Shown here: positions 27,344-38,385 of the stretch, piece by piece | Numbering within the stretch: the first letter of the stretch is position 1 | Layout of the letters: each line of letters starts with the position of its first letter | Origin: Sphingomonas sp. PAMC 26605 | GTDB lineage: Bacteria; Pseudomonadota; Alphaproteobacteria; Sphingomonadales; Sphingomonadaceae | Length of the DNA: 57,594 nucleotides | Direction: 5' to 3' | NCBI RefSeq assembly: GCF_000241485.1 | Contig: NZ_JH584241.1 | Coordinates: 3,545,443-3,603,036, forward strand | Notes under the pieces: generated by a model | Told to the model about the DNA's origin: nothing | The model's database searches: none | Seen by the model: the letters and a program-made list of their open reading frames with translations, nothing else | Made by a program: the position numbers and the translations under genes

Positions 27344-28869
27344 GGCCGTGCCTCCGCATGGACCGCGGGTGTGGCCAGAGCCTTGCCCGGCGTCGGCAGC
27401 GAGTCACCCTTGGGCGTCGCGCGTGCGATCCGTGCCTCGAGCGTCGCGACATCGCTGCGCATCGGGGCGAGGAAGCTCTCAGGGTAAACGCCCATCCACA
27501 ACGCGACCGCGGCGATCGGCACCAGCAACGCAGCTTCGCGCAGGCTGATGTCCTTCATCGCACGAACGTCGTCATGAACGATCTCGCCGAAAACGACACG
27601 GCGGTAGAGGTAGAGCATGTAGGCGGCACCCAGGATGATGCCCGTCGTGCAGAGCAAGGTGGCAGTGGTGGAGACGCGGTAGGTCCCGGCGAGCGAGAGG
27701 AACTCGCCGACGAAGCCGCTCGTCCCCGGCAGGCCGATCGAGGCCATCGTGAAGAACAGGAACAGCAGCGCATACCGCGGCATGTTGATCGCCAGGCCGC
27801 CATAGCGCGAAATCTCGCGGGTATGCAGCCGGTCATAGATCACGCCGACGCACAGGAACAAAGCCGCCGAGACGAGGCCATGCGACAGCATGACGATCAT
27901 CGCGCCCTCGATGCCCTGCCGGTTGAAGGCGAACAGACCGATCGTCACGATCGCCATGTGCGCGACCGACGAATAGGCGATCAGCTTCTTCATGTCGGAC
28001 TGCACGAGTGCGACGAGCGAGGTGTAGATCACCGCCACGGCCGACAGCGCGAGGATCAGCCAGGTCAGCTGTGCCGAGGCTTCGGGGAACATCGGCAACG
28101 AGAAGCGCAGGAAGCCGTATCCGCCGAGCTTCAGCAGCACGCCCGCCAGAATCACCGACCCTGCGGTCGGCGCCTGCACGTGCGCGTCGGGAAGCCAGGT
28201 GTGGAACGGCCACATCGGCATCTTCACCGCGAACGAGGCGAAGAAAGCGAGCCACAGCCAGGTCTGCACCTGCACCGGGAAATCGGTGTTGAGCAGGGTC
28301 GGGATGTCCGACGTACCCGCAAAATTCACCATCCACAGCATCGCGACGAGCATCAGCAGCGAGCCGAGCAGCGTGTAGAGGAAGAATTTGTACGACGCGT
28401 AGATCCGGTTCGCACCGCCCCAGATACCGATGATCAGGTACATCGGAATCAGCCCGGCTTCGAAGAAGATGTAGAACAGGAACAGGTCCTGCGCCGCGAA
28501 GGTCCCGATCATCAGCACTTCGGTGATGAGGAACGCCGCCATATATTCCTGGACGCGCTTCTCGATCGCGACCCAGCTCGCGCCGATGCAGATCGGCATC
28601 AGGAACACGCTGAGCATCACCAGCAGGAGCGCAAAGCCGTCAAGGCCGAGCTTCCAGCTGAACACGCCGAGGCTGCCGGCATTCTCGACGAACTGCCACT
28701 GCGCCCCGCCGATGTCGAAGCTCGACCACAGATAAATACCGAGGACGAAATCGATCAGCGTCGCGATCAGCGCGATCCAGCGTGCACCCTGCGCACTGAC
28801 GAAGAGGCACGCGACCGCCGCAAGCGCGGGGATGGCGAGCATCACGGAGAGGATGGGGAAGCCGCTCAC
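27340..28869 (-). CDS. nuoM: NADH-quinone oxidoreductase subunit M
   Basis: A 509-residue antiporter-like membrane subunit of complex I. The characteristic segments LPDAHVQAPTAGSVILAGVL and KKLIAYSSVAHM carry residues of the proton path. It overlaps nuoL and nuoN by four bases on each side (ATGA type), indicating translational coupling. Confidence 0.97.
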   Translation of the reverse strand: MSGFPILSVMLAIPALAAVACLFVSAQGARWIALIATLIDFVLGIYLWSSFDIGGAQWQFVENAGSLGVFSWKLGLDGFALLLVMLSVFLMPICIGASWVAIEKRVQEYMAAFLITEVLMIGTFAAQDLFLFYIFFEAGLIPMYLIIGIWGGANRIYASYKFFLYTLLGSLLMLVAMLWMVNFAGTSDIPTLLNTDFPVQVQTWLWLAFFASFAVKMPMWPFHTWLPDAHVQAPTAGSVILAGVLLKLGGYGFLRFSLPMFPEASAQLTWLILALSAVAVIYTSLVALVQSDMKKLIAYSSVAHMAIVTIGLFAFNRQGIEGAMIVMLSHGLVSAALFLCVGVIYDRLHTREISRYGGLAINMPRYALLFLFFTMASIGLPGTSGFVGEFLSLAGTYRVSTTATLLCTTGIILGAAYMLYLYRRVVFGEIVHDDVRAMKDISLREAALLVPIAAVALWMGVYPESFLAPMRSDVATLEARIARATPKGDSLPTPGKALATPAVHAEARP

Positions 28870-31013
28870 CGGGTGATCGCCCAGGTGACGGCGCCGGTCA
28901 GACCGAGCAGCATGACAAAGGCATAAGTGTAGACATATCCAGTTTGCAGCTTTCCAGCGACGCGCGAGCCTTGCGACACGACCCAGGCCGAACCGTTGGG
29001 GCCGAGCCGGTCGATCGTCTGCTCGTCACCGCGGTGCCAGAAGAAGCGGCCGATGGCGAAAGCGGGTTTGACGAAGAGCAGATTGTAGAGCTCGTCGAAA
29101 TACCATTTGTTGAGCAGGAAGTCGTAGACCGGGGCATAGGTCTCGGCGAGCTTCCGCGGTGCGTGCGGCGAGCGGATGTAGAATATGTAGGCGCCGAGCA
29201 ACCCGGTCAGCATCGCTATCGACGCCGACAGTTTCACACCCAGCGGCACTTCGTGCATCGCGTGCATCAGATGCTCGCGGAACGCGATCGCGCCGTGCCA
29301 ATATTCCTCGCCCGCACTCGGCTCGATGAAATAGCCGTGGAACACGAAGCCCGCAGCGATCGCACCGATCGACAGGATGATCAGCGGCAGCAGGATCGGG
29401 AACGGGCTCTCGTGCGGATGATAGCCGCCCGTGCCGTCGCCATGCGTGGTGAACACCGGATGCGCCTGGACGACGTGGCCGTGGCCATGCGGCTCGCTGC
29501 CCTGCCCTTCCTCGGCGGCTTCGCCGTGGTGCGCATGCGCCGCGGTCGTGCCGTGGTCGTCATGGCCAGCGTGCACGGCGTCATGGCCGTGGCCATGCGC
29601 GTCGTGGATCGCATGCTGGATATGCTCGGACTGCTCCCAGCGCGGCTTGCCCCAGAAGGTCAGGAACATCAGGCGCCACGAGTAGAAGCTCGTCAGCAGA
29701 GCGACGATGATCCCGACGATCGACGCGCCATGCTGGCCCGAAGCCCAGGCCGCCTCGATGATCGCATCCTTCGAGTGGAAGCCGGCGAAACCGATTGCGA
29801 GCGGGTTGCCGAACACGGCCGGGATGCCGACGCCGGTGATCGCCAGCGTCCCCATCATCATGCCCCAGAAGGTGATCGGGATCGATTTCCGCAGGCCGCC
29901 ATAATAGCGCATGTCCTGCTCGTGATGCATCGAATGGATCACCGAACCCGCACCGAGGAACAGCAAAGCCTTGAAGAAGGCGTGCGTGAAGAGGTGGAAC
30001 ATCGCGGCGCCATACGCACCACAGCCAGCGGCAAAGAACATGTAGCCGAGCTGCGAGCAGGTCGAATAGGCGATCACGCGCTTGATGTCGGTCTGCACCA
30101 GCCCGACCGTCGCCGCGAACAGGCAGGTCGCGGAACCCACCGTCATCACGACGGTCAGCGCGAACGGCGAGGTCTCGAACATCGGCGACAGGCGGCACAC
30201 CATGAACACGCCTGCGGTGACCATCGTCGCCGCGTGGATCAGCGCCGACACCGGAGTCGGGCCTTCCATCGCGTCGGGCAACCAGGTGTGGAGCCCGAGC
30301 TGCGCCGACTTGCCCATCGCGCCGACGAACAGCAGCAGGCAGAGCACCGTCATCGTATCGAAGCGGCCACCGAAGAAGCCGATCGTCGACCCGGCCATCC
30401 CCGGCGCAAGCCGCAGGATCTCGGGGATCGAGACGGTGTTGAACACCAGATACGTGCCGAAGATGCCGAGCATGAAGCCAAGGTCGCCGACGCGGTTCAC
30501 GACGAACGCCTTGATCGCCGCGGCATTGGCGCTGGGCTTGCGGAACCAGAAACCGATCAGCAGGTAGGATGCGAGACCCACGCCTTCCCAGCCGAAGAAC
30601 ATCTGGACGAGGTTGTCCGCGGTCACGAGCATCAGCATCGCGAAGGTGAACAGCGACAGATACGCGAAGAAGCGCGGCTGGTCGGGATCCTCCTCCATAT
30701 AGCCCCAGCTATACAGATGGACGAGCGCCGACACCGACGTGATGACGACGAGCATAACCGCGGTCAGCGCGTCGACGCGCAGCGACCAGTCGATCCGCAT
30801 GTCGCCGGAATGGATCCAGTCGAGCACCGGCGTGACCGTCGCTTGGCCACCACCGAGGTAGTGAATGAAGATCGGCCAGCTGAGCGCGCACGACGCGAAC
30901 AGCGCGCCGGTCGTCACGACCTTCGGCAGGATCGCGCCGAAGCTCTTGTTCGCGAAGCCCGCGACGATCGCTGCGAGCAGCGGCAGGAAGACGATGAAGA
31001 GGATCGAGGTCAT
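28866..31013 (-). CDS. nuoL: NADH-quinone oxidoreductase subunit L with His-rich loop
   Basis: A 715-residue antiporter-like subunit with the long lateral helix of complex I near its C-terminus. It shows LPDAMEGPTPVSALIHAATM and KRVIAYSTCSQLGYM. Between two membrane segments, at about 462-538, there is a hydrophilic loop unusually rich in His, Gly and Asp (for example HDAHGHGHDAVHAGHDDHG). The ATG at 31013 is the family start. A palindromic repeat ends 12 bases upstream, so the ribosome binding site is a weak GGAA right beside it. Confidence 0.96.
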   Translation of the reverse strand: MTSILFIVFLPLLAAIVAGFANKSFGAILPKVVTTGALFASCALSWPIFIHYLGGGQATVTPVLDWIHSGDMRIDWSLRVDALTAVMLVVITSVSALVHLYSWGYMEEDPDQPRFFAYLSLFTFAMLMLVTADNLVQMFFGWEGVGLASYLLIGFWFRKPSANAAAIKAFVVNRVGDLGFMLGIFGTYLVFNTVSIPEILRLAPGMAGSTIGFFGGRFDTMTVLCLLLFVGAMGKSAQLGLHTWLPDAMEGPTPVSALIHAATMVTAGVFMVCRLSPMFETSPFALTVVMTVGSATCLFAATVGLVQTDIKRVIAYSTCSQLGYMFFAAGCGAYGAAMFHLFTHAFFKALLFLGAGSVIHSMHHEQDMRYYGGLRKSIPITFWGMMMGTLAITGVGIPAVFGNPLAIGFAGFHSKDAIIEAAWASGQHGASIVGIIVALLTSFYSWRLMFLTFWGKPRWEQSEHIQHAIHDAHGHGHDAVHAGHDDHGTTAAHAHHGEAAEEGQGSEPHGHGHVVQAHPVFTTHGDGTGGYHPHESPFPILLPLIILSIGAIAAGFVFHGYFIEPSAGEEYWHGAIAFREHLMHAMHEVPLGVKLSASIAMLTGLLGAYIFYIRSPHAPRKLAETYAPVYDFLLNKWYFDELYNLLFVKPAFAIGRFFWHRGDEQTIDRLGPNGSAWVVSQGSRVAGKLQTGYVYTYAFVMLLGLTGAVTWAITR

Positions 31014-31025
31014 GCGGCGATTTCC

Positions 31026-31105
31026 GTCATCCCCGCGAAAGCGGGGATCCCGCTGCCTTGGCAACGGTCGAGGAGAAGCGGGACCCCCGCTTTCGCGGGG
31101 GTGAC
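31026..31105. repeat. GTCAY-type palindromic repeat between nuoK and nuoL
   Basis: Ends GTCATCCCCGCGAAAGCGGG and CCCCCGCTTTCGCGGGGGTG then AC, with a variable 30-base centre. It fills the 115-base nuoK-nuoL gap and abuts the nuoL translation start region. Confidence 0.9.
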
Positions 31106-31128
31106 TGCGTAGTCAAACGTCACGGCCA

Positions 31129-31434
31129 TCACCCCTGCATCCGGTTGGCGTCGTCGACCGAGATCGTCCCGCGGCTACGGAAATAGATGACGAGAATGGC
31201 GAGCCCGATCGCGGCCTCACCCGCCGCGACGGTCAGCACGAACATCGCGAACACCTGGCCGACGAGATCGTGGAGATACCCAGAGAAGGCGACGAAGTTG
31301 AGGTTCACCGCGAGCAGGATCAGCTCGACCGCCATCAGCATGACGATGAGGTTCTTGCGGTTGGCGATGATGCCGAGCACGCCGAGCGCGAACAGGATCG
31401 CGCCGACCACGAGATAATGGCCGAGACCAATCAC
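31129..31434 (-). CDS. nuoK: NADH-quinone oxidoreductase subunit K
   Basis: A 101-residue membrane subunit with three helices. The buried glutamates of the proton path are visible in [17 protein letters not shown] and [13 protein letters not shown]. It overlaps the nuoJ stop by four bases. It is separated from nuoL by a repeat. Confidence 0.97.
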   Translation of the reverse strand: MIGLGHYLVVGAILFALGVLGIIANRKNLIVMLMAVELILLAVNLNFVAFSGYLHDLVGQVFAMFVLTVAAGEAAIGLAILVIYFRSRGTISVDDANRMQG

Positions 31435-32042
31435 AGCTCAATTCCCTTGCCGACGATGGGTTGCGTGTTGCGCGTGGCATCCTGCGGACGTCGCGCGTTC
31501 TGGCGGCTGACATTTTGCGCGCGCGCGCCCTTGCGCTCGCGGTGCGTCAGCACGATCGCGCCGATCATCGCGACGAGCAGCACGAGACCCGCGCCCTCGA
31601 ACACGAACAGATAGCGCGTGTAGAGCAGCATCCCGAGCGCCTCGATATTGGGCACCGTGTCGGGCGTCGGCGCGGCGCGGCGCGCGAGCTCGATCTTGCC
31701 GGCGCTCCAGGCACCGAACGCGACCATGATCTCGGCGGCGAGGCCGACCGCGAACACCGCGCCGATCGCCGCATATTTGGCGAAGCCGGCGCGCAGCTCG
31801 GCGAAGTCGATGTTGAGCATCATCACGACGAACAGGAACAGCACCGCGACCGCGCCGACATACACGATGACGAGCAGCATCGCGATGAACTCGGCGCCCA
31901 CCAGCACCATCAGCCCTGCGGCGTTGAAGAAGGCCAGGATCAGCCACAGCACGGCGTGCACCGGATTGCGCGCGGTGATGGTCAGCGCGGCGGACGCGAT
32001 GACCAGACCAGCGAACAGGTAGAAGGCGATGGCCTGGATCAT
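31431..32042 (-). CDS. nuoJ: NADH-quinone oxidoreductase subunit J
   Basis: A 203-residue membrane subunit with five helices. The conserved third helix reads [20 protein letters not shown]. The start at 32042 was chosen because the in-frame sequence upstream is translation of the adjacent repeat. The C-terminal tail after about 170 is polar and variable. Confidence 0.95.
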   Translation of the reverse strand: MIQAIAFYLFAGLVIASAALTITARNPVHAVLWLILAFFNAAGLMVLVGAEFIAMLLVIVYVGAVAVLFLFVVMMLNIDFAELRAGFAKYAAIGAVFAVGLAAEIMVAFGAWSAGKIELARRAAPTPDTVPNIEALGMLLYTRYLFVFEGAGLVLLVAMIGAIVLTHRERKGARAQNVSRQNARRPQDATRNTQPIVGKGIEL

Positions 32043-32066
32043 GCCGGCGCCCCCACACGACCAGCC

Positions 32067-32146
32067 GTCACCCCAGCGAAAGCTGGGGTCTCGTGGGGCG
32101 AGCACGCGCCCTTACGGCTTGAGATCCCGGCTTTCGCTGGGATGAC
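32067..32146. repeat. GTCAY-type palindromic repeat between nuoI and nuoJ
   Basis: Ends GTCACCCCAGCGAAAGCTGG and CCCGGCTTTCGCTGGGATGA then C. This is a distinct subtype with CCAGCGAAAGCTGG arms. It fills most of the 147-base nuoI-nuoJ gap. Confidence 0.88.
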
Positions 32147-32189
32147 GGGGGTTGGGTGCATCGTCGGGTTTCCAGAATTCATGGCGCGC

Positions 32190-32671
32190 TTAACGGTACG
32201 GTGCATCGGCGGCAAGGTTCGCCGCGATGGCGCTTTCCCAGCGGTCGCCGTTGGCGAGCAGTTTCGCCTTGTCGTAGATCAGCTCTTCGCGCGTTTCGGT
32301 CGCATATTCGAAGTTCGGGCCTTCGACGACGGCGTCGACCGGGCAGGCTTCCTGGCACAGGCCGCAGAAGATGCACTTGGTCATGTCGATGTCGTAGCGC
32401 GTCGTGCGCCGGCTGCCGTCGTCGCGCGGTTCGGCCTCGATCGTGATCGCCTGCGCCGGGCACACCGCCTCGCACAGCTTGCACGCGATGCAGCGTTCCT
32501 CGCCGTTCGGGTAGCGCCGCAGCACGTGCTCACCGCGGAAGCGGGGGCTCAGCGGGTTCTTCTCGAACGGATAGTTGATCGTCGCCTTGGCCTTGAAGAA
32601 ATATTTCAAGGTCAGCGTGTGCGCCTTGAGAAATTCCCAGAGCGTGTACGACTTGATGATCTGCCCGATGT

Positions 32672-32675
<4 letters not shown>
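32190..32675 (-). CDS. nuoI: NADH-quinone oxidoreductase subunit I
   Basis: A 161-residue peripheral-arm subunit binding two [4Fe-4S] clusters (N6a and N6b) through [12 protein letters not shown] and [12 protein letters not shown]. The GTG start at 32675 was chosen because it overlaps the nuoH stop (GTGA) and gives the family N-terminus [14 protein letters not shown]. It links the Fe-S chain to the quinone site. Confidence 0.96.
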
Positions 32676-33838
<1,163 letters not shown>

Positions 33839-33850
33839 GCGAGAATATCC

Positions 33851-33942
33851 GTCACCCCGGCGAAGGCCGGGGTCGCCAAGGTGGGAGAGAGACGGTTGGT
33901 CGTGCGAGACAACCCAGCGGCCCCGGCCTTCGCCGGGGCGAC
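33851..33942. repeat. GTCAY-type palindromic repeat between nuoG and nuoH
   Basis: Ends GTCACCCCGGCGAAGGCCGG and CCCCGGCCTTCGCCGGGGCG then AC. Same subtype as the copy inside birA. It fills the 115-base nuoG-nuoH gap and ends 12 bases from the nuoH start. Confidence 0.9.
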
Positions 33943-33953
33943 GTTGACGCGCA

Positions 33954-35954
33954 TCATTCCGCTGCCTCCGCAAAGTCGACGCCGTGGACGAGTTCGGCCG
34001 AGCAGCGCTGCATCGTCGGGCTCGCCCGGCAGATCGCGTTGGTCAGATAGAAGTCCTGGATCGGATAGCCGGTGATCTCGCCGGTCACCGATGCGTCGAG
34101 CGCAGGCGGTGCCCAGTCGAAGCTGGCGAGGCCGAGATTTGCCAAAGCGGGCGTATCGACGGCCATGTTCGCGCGCAATTCCTCGATCGTGTCGAACGGC
34201 AGCGTCTTGCCGAGCACCGCCGAGAGCGCGCGCAGGATCGTCCAGTCGTCACGCGCGTCACCCGGCGGGAACACAGCCCGCTCGCCGCGCTGTACGCGAC
34301 CTTCGAGATTGACGTAGGTGCCCGACTTCTCGGCATAGCTCGCGCCCGGCAGGATCACGTCGGCAGCCGCAGCGCCCTTGTCGCCGTGATGGCCGACATA
34401 GACCTTGAAGCTGCCAGCGAACTTGCTGAAATCGACTTCGTCCGCGCCGAGGAAGAATGCGAGCTTAGGCGACGCCGCGACGAGATCGGCGATGCCGCCC
34501 TTCTGCGCGTAACCGAGCATCAGTCCGCCCATCCGGCTCGCCGCCATATGGACGACGTTGAAGCCGTTCCACGCATCCTTGATCAGCCCGAGCGGCGAAA
34601 CCAAAGCGAGTGCTGCGCCGAGCGCCTTGAGCCCTGCCCCGCCGACGATCACCATCGGACGCTCGGCCGAAGCGAACGCCTCGGTGACGGCTTCCGGCAG
34701 ATTGCCGAGCAGCGCCAGATCGGCGCCGAGCCACTCGACCTTGTAGGTCAGCTCGGTTTCCGGCCCGATCGCGAAGACCTTGGCGCCCTTCTTGATGGCT
34801 TTCCGGATCCGCGTGTTTACCAGCGGCGCTTCCCAGCGCAGATTGCTGCCCACGAGCAGGATCACGTCGGCCTTTTCGGTGCCGGCGATCGTCGTGTTGA
34901 AATTGACCGCCGCGAGGCTCGACGTGTCGTAGTCCATACCGGTCTGGCGGCCTTCGAGCAGGGTCGATCCCATGCTCGCGAGCAGCGCCTTGGCGGCATA
35001 CATCGTCTCGGCGTCGACCAGATCACCCGCGACTGCAGCAACGCTCGACCCTGCATCGACCGCGGCGATGGCAGCGAACGCCTCGTCCCACGTCGCCTTG
35101 GTCAGGCGCCCGTCCTTGCGGATGTACGGCGTGTCGAGGCGTTTGCGCACCAGACCGTCGACGGCGTGGCGAGTCTTGTCGCTCGCCCACTCCTCGTTCA
35201 CGTCCTCGTTGATCCGCGGCACGGCGCGCAGCACCTGGCGACCACGGCTGTCGAGCCGGATGTTGGTGCCGACCGCGTCCATCACGTCGATCGTCAGCGT
35301 CTTCTTCAATTCCCACGGACGCGCCTCGAAGGCGTAGGGCTTCGAGGTCAGCGCACCGACCGGGCAGAGATCGACGACATTGCCCGACAGCTCGCTCGTG
35401 ACCGCGCCTTCGAGGTACGACACGATCTGCATGTCCTCGCCGCGACCGATCGCGCCGATTTCCTCGACGCCGGCGACTTCCTCGGCAAAGCGGATGCAGC
35501 GCGTGCACTGGATGCAGCGCGTCATCACCGTCTTGACGATCGGGCCCATATACTTCTCGGTGACCGCGCGCTTGTTCTCGTCATAGCGCGAGTGGCCGCG
35601 GCCATAAGCGAGGCTCTGGTCCTGCAGGTCGCATTCGCCACCCTGGTCGCAGATCGGGCAATCGAGCGGATGGTTGATCAGGAGGAACTCCATCACCCCT
35701 TCGCGCGCCTGCTTGACCATCGGCGAGTTGGTGAAGATCTCCTGCTTGTCCGCCGCCGGCAGCGCGCACGACGCCTGCGGCTTGGGCGGCCCTGGCTTCA
35801 CTTCGACCAGGCACATCCGGCAATTGCCGGCGATGCTCAGGCGCTCGTGATAGCAGAAGCGCGGGATTTCCTTGCCGGCGATCTCGCACGCCTGGAGCAC
35901 GGTGGCGCCAGCGGGCACTTCGACTTCGACGCCATCGACTTTGACTATGGGCAT
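33954..35954 (-). CDS. nuoG: NADH-quinone oxidoreductase subunit G
   Basis: The 666-residue large peripheral subunit. The N-terminal ferredoxin-like domain binds the [2Fe-2S] N1b cluster ([19 protein letters not shown]), followed by [15 protein letters not shown] for N5 and [10 protein letters not shown] for N4. The C-terminal half is molybdopterin-oxidoreductase-like without cofactor. It is short relative to enterobacterial NuoG, as is normal in alphaproteobacteria. Its ATG overlaps the stop of a coiled-coil microprotein gene by one base. Confidence 0.97.
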   Translation of the reverse strand: MPIVKVDGVEVEVPAGATVLQACEIAGKEIPRFCYHERLSIAGNCRMCLVEVKPGPPKPQASCALPAADKQEIFTNSPMVKQAREGVMEFLLINHPLDCPICDQGGECDLQDQSLAYGRGHSRYDENKRAVTEKYMGPIVKTVMTRCIQCTRCIRFAEEVAGVEEIGAIGRGEDMQIVSYLEGAVTSELSGNVVDLCPVGALTSKPYAFEARPWELKKTLTIDVMDAVGTNIRLDSRGRQVLRAVPRINEDVNEEWASDKTRHAVDGLVRKRLDTPYIRKDGRLTKATWDEAFAAIAAVDAGSSVAAVAGDLVDAETMYAAKALLASMGSTLLEGRQTGMDYDTSSLAAVNFNTTIAGTEKADVILLVGSNLRWEAPLVNTRIRKAIKKGAKVFAIGPETELTYKVEWLGADLALLGNLPEAVTEAFASAERPMVIVGGAGLKALGAALALVSPLGLIKDAWNGFNVVHMAASRMGGLMLGYAQKGGIADLVAASPKLAFFLGADEVDFSKFAGSFKVYVGHHGDKGAAAADVILPGASYAEKSGTYVNLEGRVQRGERAVFPPGDARDDWTILRALSAVLGKTLPFDTIEELRANMAVDTPALANLGLASFDWAPPALDASVTGEITGYPIQDFYLTNAICRASPTMQRCSAELVHGVDFAEAAE

Positions 35955-36184
35955 TATTGAGTCTCTTCGGTGAGATCGAGGCGACGGTCGATGCGGTCCA
36001 GCCGATGATGGATCGCACTGATATCGGCCTGCATTCCAAACACGGACGTTGTCAGTCCACGCGAATAGTCTTCGAGCGCGGACATTCGCACCGCGAGCGA
36101 AGCGAGATCGCGCTTAACCGAGGCCATGTCGCCCTGCATCCGCTTGAGAATTTCAAGGATGAGGTCGCCCTGCTCCAGGGTCAT
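35954..36184 (-). CDS. coiled-coil microprotein between nuoF and nuoG
   Basis: A 76-residue, charged, all-helical protein beginning [20 protein letters not shown] and ending in a heptad-like [13 protein letters not shown] segment. The start overlaps the nuoF stop by four bases (ATGA), and its TAA overlaps the nuoG ATG (TAATG), so it is tightly coupled on both sides. It is paralogous to the gene at 37485-37712 between nuoE and nuoF. It is not a standard complex I subunit. Proteins with this layout occur dispersed in alphaproteobacteria without known function. Confidence 0.85.
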   Translation of the reverse strand: MTLEQGDLILEILKRMQGDMASVKRDLASLAVRMSALEDYSRGLTTSVFGMQADISAIHHRLDRIDRRLDLTEETQ

Positions 36185-37485
36185 TCCGCCGCCTCCATCA
36201 TTGGGCTCAGCCCACCACCGCGCTTCTCGGTGATGCGCCGCTCCATCTCGGGGCGGAAGTGCTTGATCAGGCCCTGGATCGGCCAGGCCGCGGCATCGCC
36301 GAGCGCGCAGATCGTGTGGCCTTCGACCTGCTTGGTCACCTGATACAGTGTATCGATCTCGGAGATGTCGGCGTCGCCGGTGCGCATCCGCTCCATCACG
36401 CGCCACATCCAGCCGGTGCCTTCGCGGCACGGCGTGCACTGGCCGCAGCTCTCATGCTTGTAGAAGTACGAGAGGCGCGAAATCGCGCGGACGATGTCGG
36501 TCGACTTGTCCATCACGATGATCGCCGCGGTGCCGAGCCCCGAGCCGACCTTCTTCAGGCCGTCGAAATCCATCGGGCAGTCCATGATCTCGGCCGCCGG
36601 TACCAACGGCACCGAGGAACCGCCGGGGATCACCGCGAGCAGATTGTCCCACCCGCCGCGAATGCCGCCGCAATGCGTCTCGATCAGTTCGCGGAAGGTG
36701 ATCGACATCGCCTCTTCGACGACGCACGGCGTGTTCACATGGCCGCTGATCTGGAACAGCTTGGTACCGCGGTTGTTCTCCGCGCCGAAGCTGGCGAACC
36801 ACTCGGGGCTGCGGCGCAGGATCGTCGGGACGACCGCGATCGACTCGACGTTGTTGACCGTCGTCGGGCAGCCATAGAGCCCCGCCCCGGCCGGGAACGG
36901 CGGCTTCAAACGCGGCTGGCCCTTCTTGCCCTCGAGGCTCTCGAGCATCGCGGTCTCTTCGCCGCAGATATAGGCGCCGGCGCCGCGATGGCAGAACACG
37001 TCGAAATCGTAGCCCGACCCGCTGGCGTTCTTGCCGATCAGACCCTTGTCATACGCTTCGGCGATCGCCGCGAAGAGCACTTCGGCCTCGCGGATATATT
37101 CGCCGCGGATGTAGATGTAGGCCGCACGCGCACGCATCGCGAAGCCCGCGATCAGCGCGCCTTCGATCAGCTTGTGCGGATCGTGGCGGATGATCTCGCG
37201 ATCCTTGCACGAACCCGGCTCGGATTCGTCGGCGTTGATGACCAGGAAGTTCGGGCGATCGGCCTTGGGCTCCTTGGGCATGAACGACCATTTGGTGCCG
37301 GTCGGGAAGCCGGCGCCGCCACGGCCGCGCAGACCCGACGCCTTGACCGCGTCGATCAGCGCATCCTGCCCGAGCGCCATCAGGCCCTTGGTGTCGTCCC
37401 AATCGCCGCGCATGATCGCGGCGTCGAGGTTCCACGGCTGATAGCCGTAGACGTTGGTGAAAATGCGGTCTTTATCAGCGAGCAT
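36181..37485 (-). CDS. nuoF: NADH-quinone oxidoreductase subunit F
   Basis: The 434-residue NADH-binding subunit. [10 protein letters not shown] from residue 54 begins the FMN/NADH fold, [12 protein letters not shown] is in the FMN site, and [12 protein letters not shown] near residue 350 carries three ligands of cluster N3. It accepts hydride from NADH and passes electrons into the chain. Both neighbours (37485-37712 and 35954-36184) are small coiled-coil genes overlapping its start and stop. Confidence 0.98.
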   Translation of the reverse strand: MLADKDRIFTNVYGYQPWNLDAAIMRGDWDDTKGLMALGQDALIDAVKASGLRGRGGAGFPTGTKWSFMPKEPKADRPNFLVINADESEPGSCKDREIIRHDPHKLIEGALIAGFAMRARAAYIYIRGEYIREAEVLFAAIAEAYDKGLIGKNASGSGYDFDVFCHRGAGAYICGEETAMLESLEGKKGQPRLKPPFPAGAGLYGCPTTVNNVESIAVVPTILRRSPEWFASFGAENNRGTKLFQISGHVNTPCVVEEAMSITFRELIETHCGGIRGGWDNLLAVIPGGSSVPLVPAAEIMDCPMDFDGLKKVGSGLGTAAIIVMDKSTDIVRAISRLSYFYKHESCGQCTPCREGTGWMWRVMERMRTGDADISEIDTLYQVTKQVEGHTICALGDAAAWPIQGLIKHFRPEMERRITEKRGGGLSPMMEAAE

Positions 37486-37712
37486 CAGCGGGCATCCGTT
37501 AGATCAAGCCGGCGTTCAATTCGCTCCAATCGACTATCAAGCCGATCCATGCGATTGTTGATACCCGTCGTGGAAATGAAGATCCCCGACAGATGTTCGT
37601 CGGTCGCAGTGGCACGCATCTTAAGTTCGCCGATATCGGCTTTCATGTCGGCCATGTCTGCCTGCATCTTTTTCAAAATCTCATAAATGAGACTGGGATC
37701 GACTTCAGCCAT
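37485..37712 (-). CDS. coiled-coil microprotein between nuoE and nuoF
   Basis: A 75-residue helical protein beginning [20 protein letters not shown] and ending [19 protein letters not shown]. Its ATG lies inside the end of nuoE (eight-base overlap) and its stop overlaps the nuoF ATG (TGATG). It shares the pattern Y/ILEILK-MQ-DMA-K-DI...RLDRI-RRLDLT with the protein encoded at 35954-36184, so the two probably arose by duplication within the operon. Function unknown; an assembly factor, a subunit-bridging coil, or a relic of a mobile family are possible. Confidence 0.85.
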   Translation of the reverse strand: MAEVDPSLIYEILKKMQADMADMKADIGELKMRATATDEHLSGIFISTTGINNRMDRLDSRLERIERRLDLTDAR

Positions 37713-38385
37713 CGATCTTTTCCCACTCATCGCGATAGTCGTGGTTCTCCTCGACCATCGCCTTGAGGTTGGTCGGGCCGCCCAAGGCAGCGCTGTCGCG
37801 ACGCCCGATCTGCGAGCCCGGCGTGATCGGCCTTCCCTCGGCGAGCGCCTCGAGCACCGCGATCGTGCGATCATAATCGAGATCTTCGAAATTGTCGTCG
37901 TTGATCTGGACCATCGGCGCGTTGGCGCAGGCGCCGAGACACTCGACCTCGGTCAGCGTGAACATGCCGTCGGGCGTGGTCCGCCCCTTGATCAGGCCCT
38001 TGTTCTTGCATGCCGACAAAACGTCGTCGCTGCCGCCGAGCAGGCACGGCGTCGTGCCGCAGACCTGGACGTGATAGCGGCCGACCGGCGCCATGTTGAA
38101 CATCGTATAGAAGCTGACGACTTCGTAGACGCGCATATACGGAACGCCGATCTGGCGCGCGACGAACTCGATCACCGGAACCGGCAGCCAGCCTTGCGTC
38201 TGAGTCTCGGCGCCGACCTGGCGCTGCGCGAGATCGAGCAGCGGCAGCGACGCGGATTGCTCGCGCCCCTTGGGATAGCGGCCGAGGATCTCGTTCGCCT
38301 TGGTCTGGTTCTCTTCGGTCCAGGCGAAAGAGCCCCAGCGGGCGCGAGTCTCTGCTTCGTCGGGGATCTTGGGGGCTTCAGCCAT
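37705..38385 (-). CDS. nuoE: NADH-quinone oxidoreductase subunit E
   Basis: A 226-residue thioredoxin-like subunit binding the [2Fe-2S] N1a cluster through Cys109, Cys114, Cys149 and Cys153 (CGTTPC and CLGAC). It partners NuoF in the NADH dehydrogenase module. The C-terminal 40 residues are a variable extension. The ATG overlaps the nuoD stop by one base. Confidence 0.97.
   Translation of the reverse strand: MAEAPKIPDEAETRARWGSFAWTEENQTKANEILGRYPKGREQSASLPLLDLAQRQVGAETQTQGWLPVPVIEFVARQIGVPYMRVYEVVSFYTMFNMAPVGRYHVQVCGTTPCLLGGSDDVLSACKNKGLIKGRTTPDGMFTLTEVECLGACANAPMVQINDDNFEDLDYDRTIAVLEALAEGRPITPGSQIGRRDSAALGGPTNLKAMVEENHDYRDEWEKIDG

Noticed and set aside
27358..31112. Very long plus-strand reading frames antisense to nuoM and nuoL
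   Set aside because: They are Arg/Gln/His-rich translations produced by high GC at third positions of the real nuo genes; no ribosome binding site, no domain.
33984..35960. 658-codon plus-strand frame antisense to nuoG
   Set aside because: Same third-position artefact; composition is not protein-like and nuoG has all cluster ligands.
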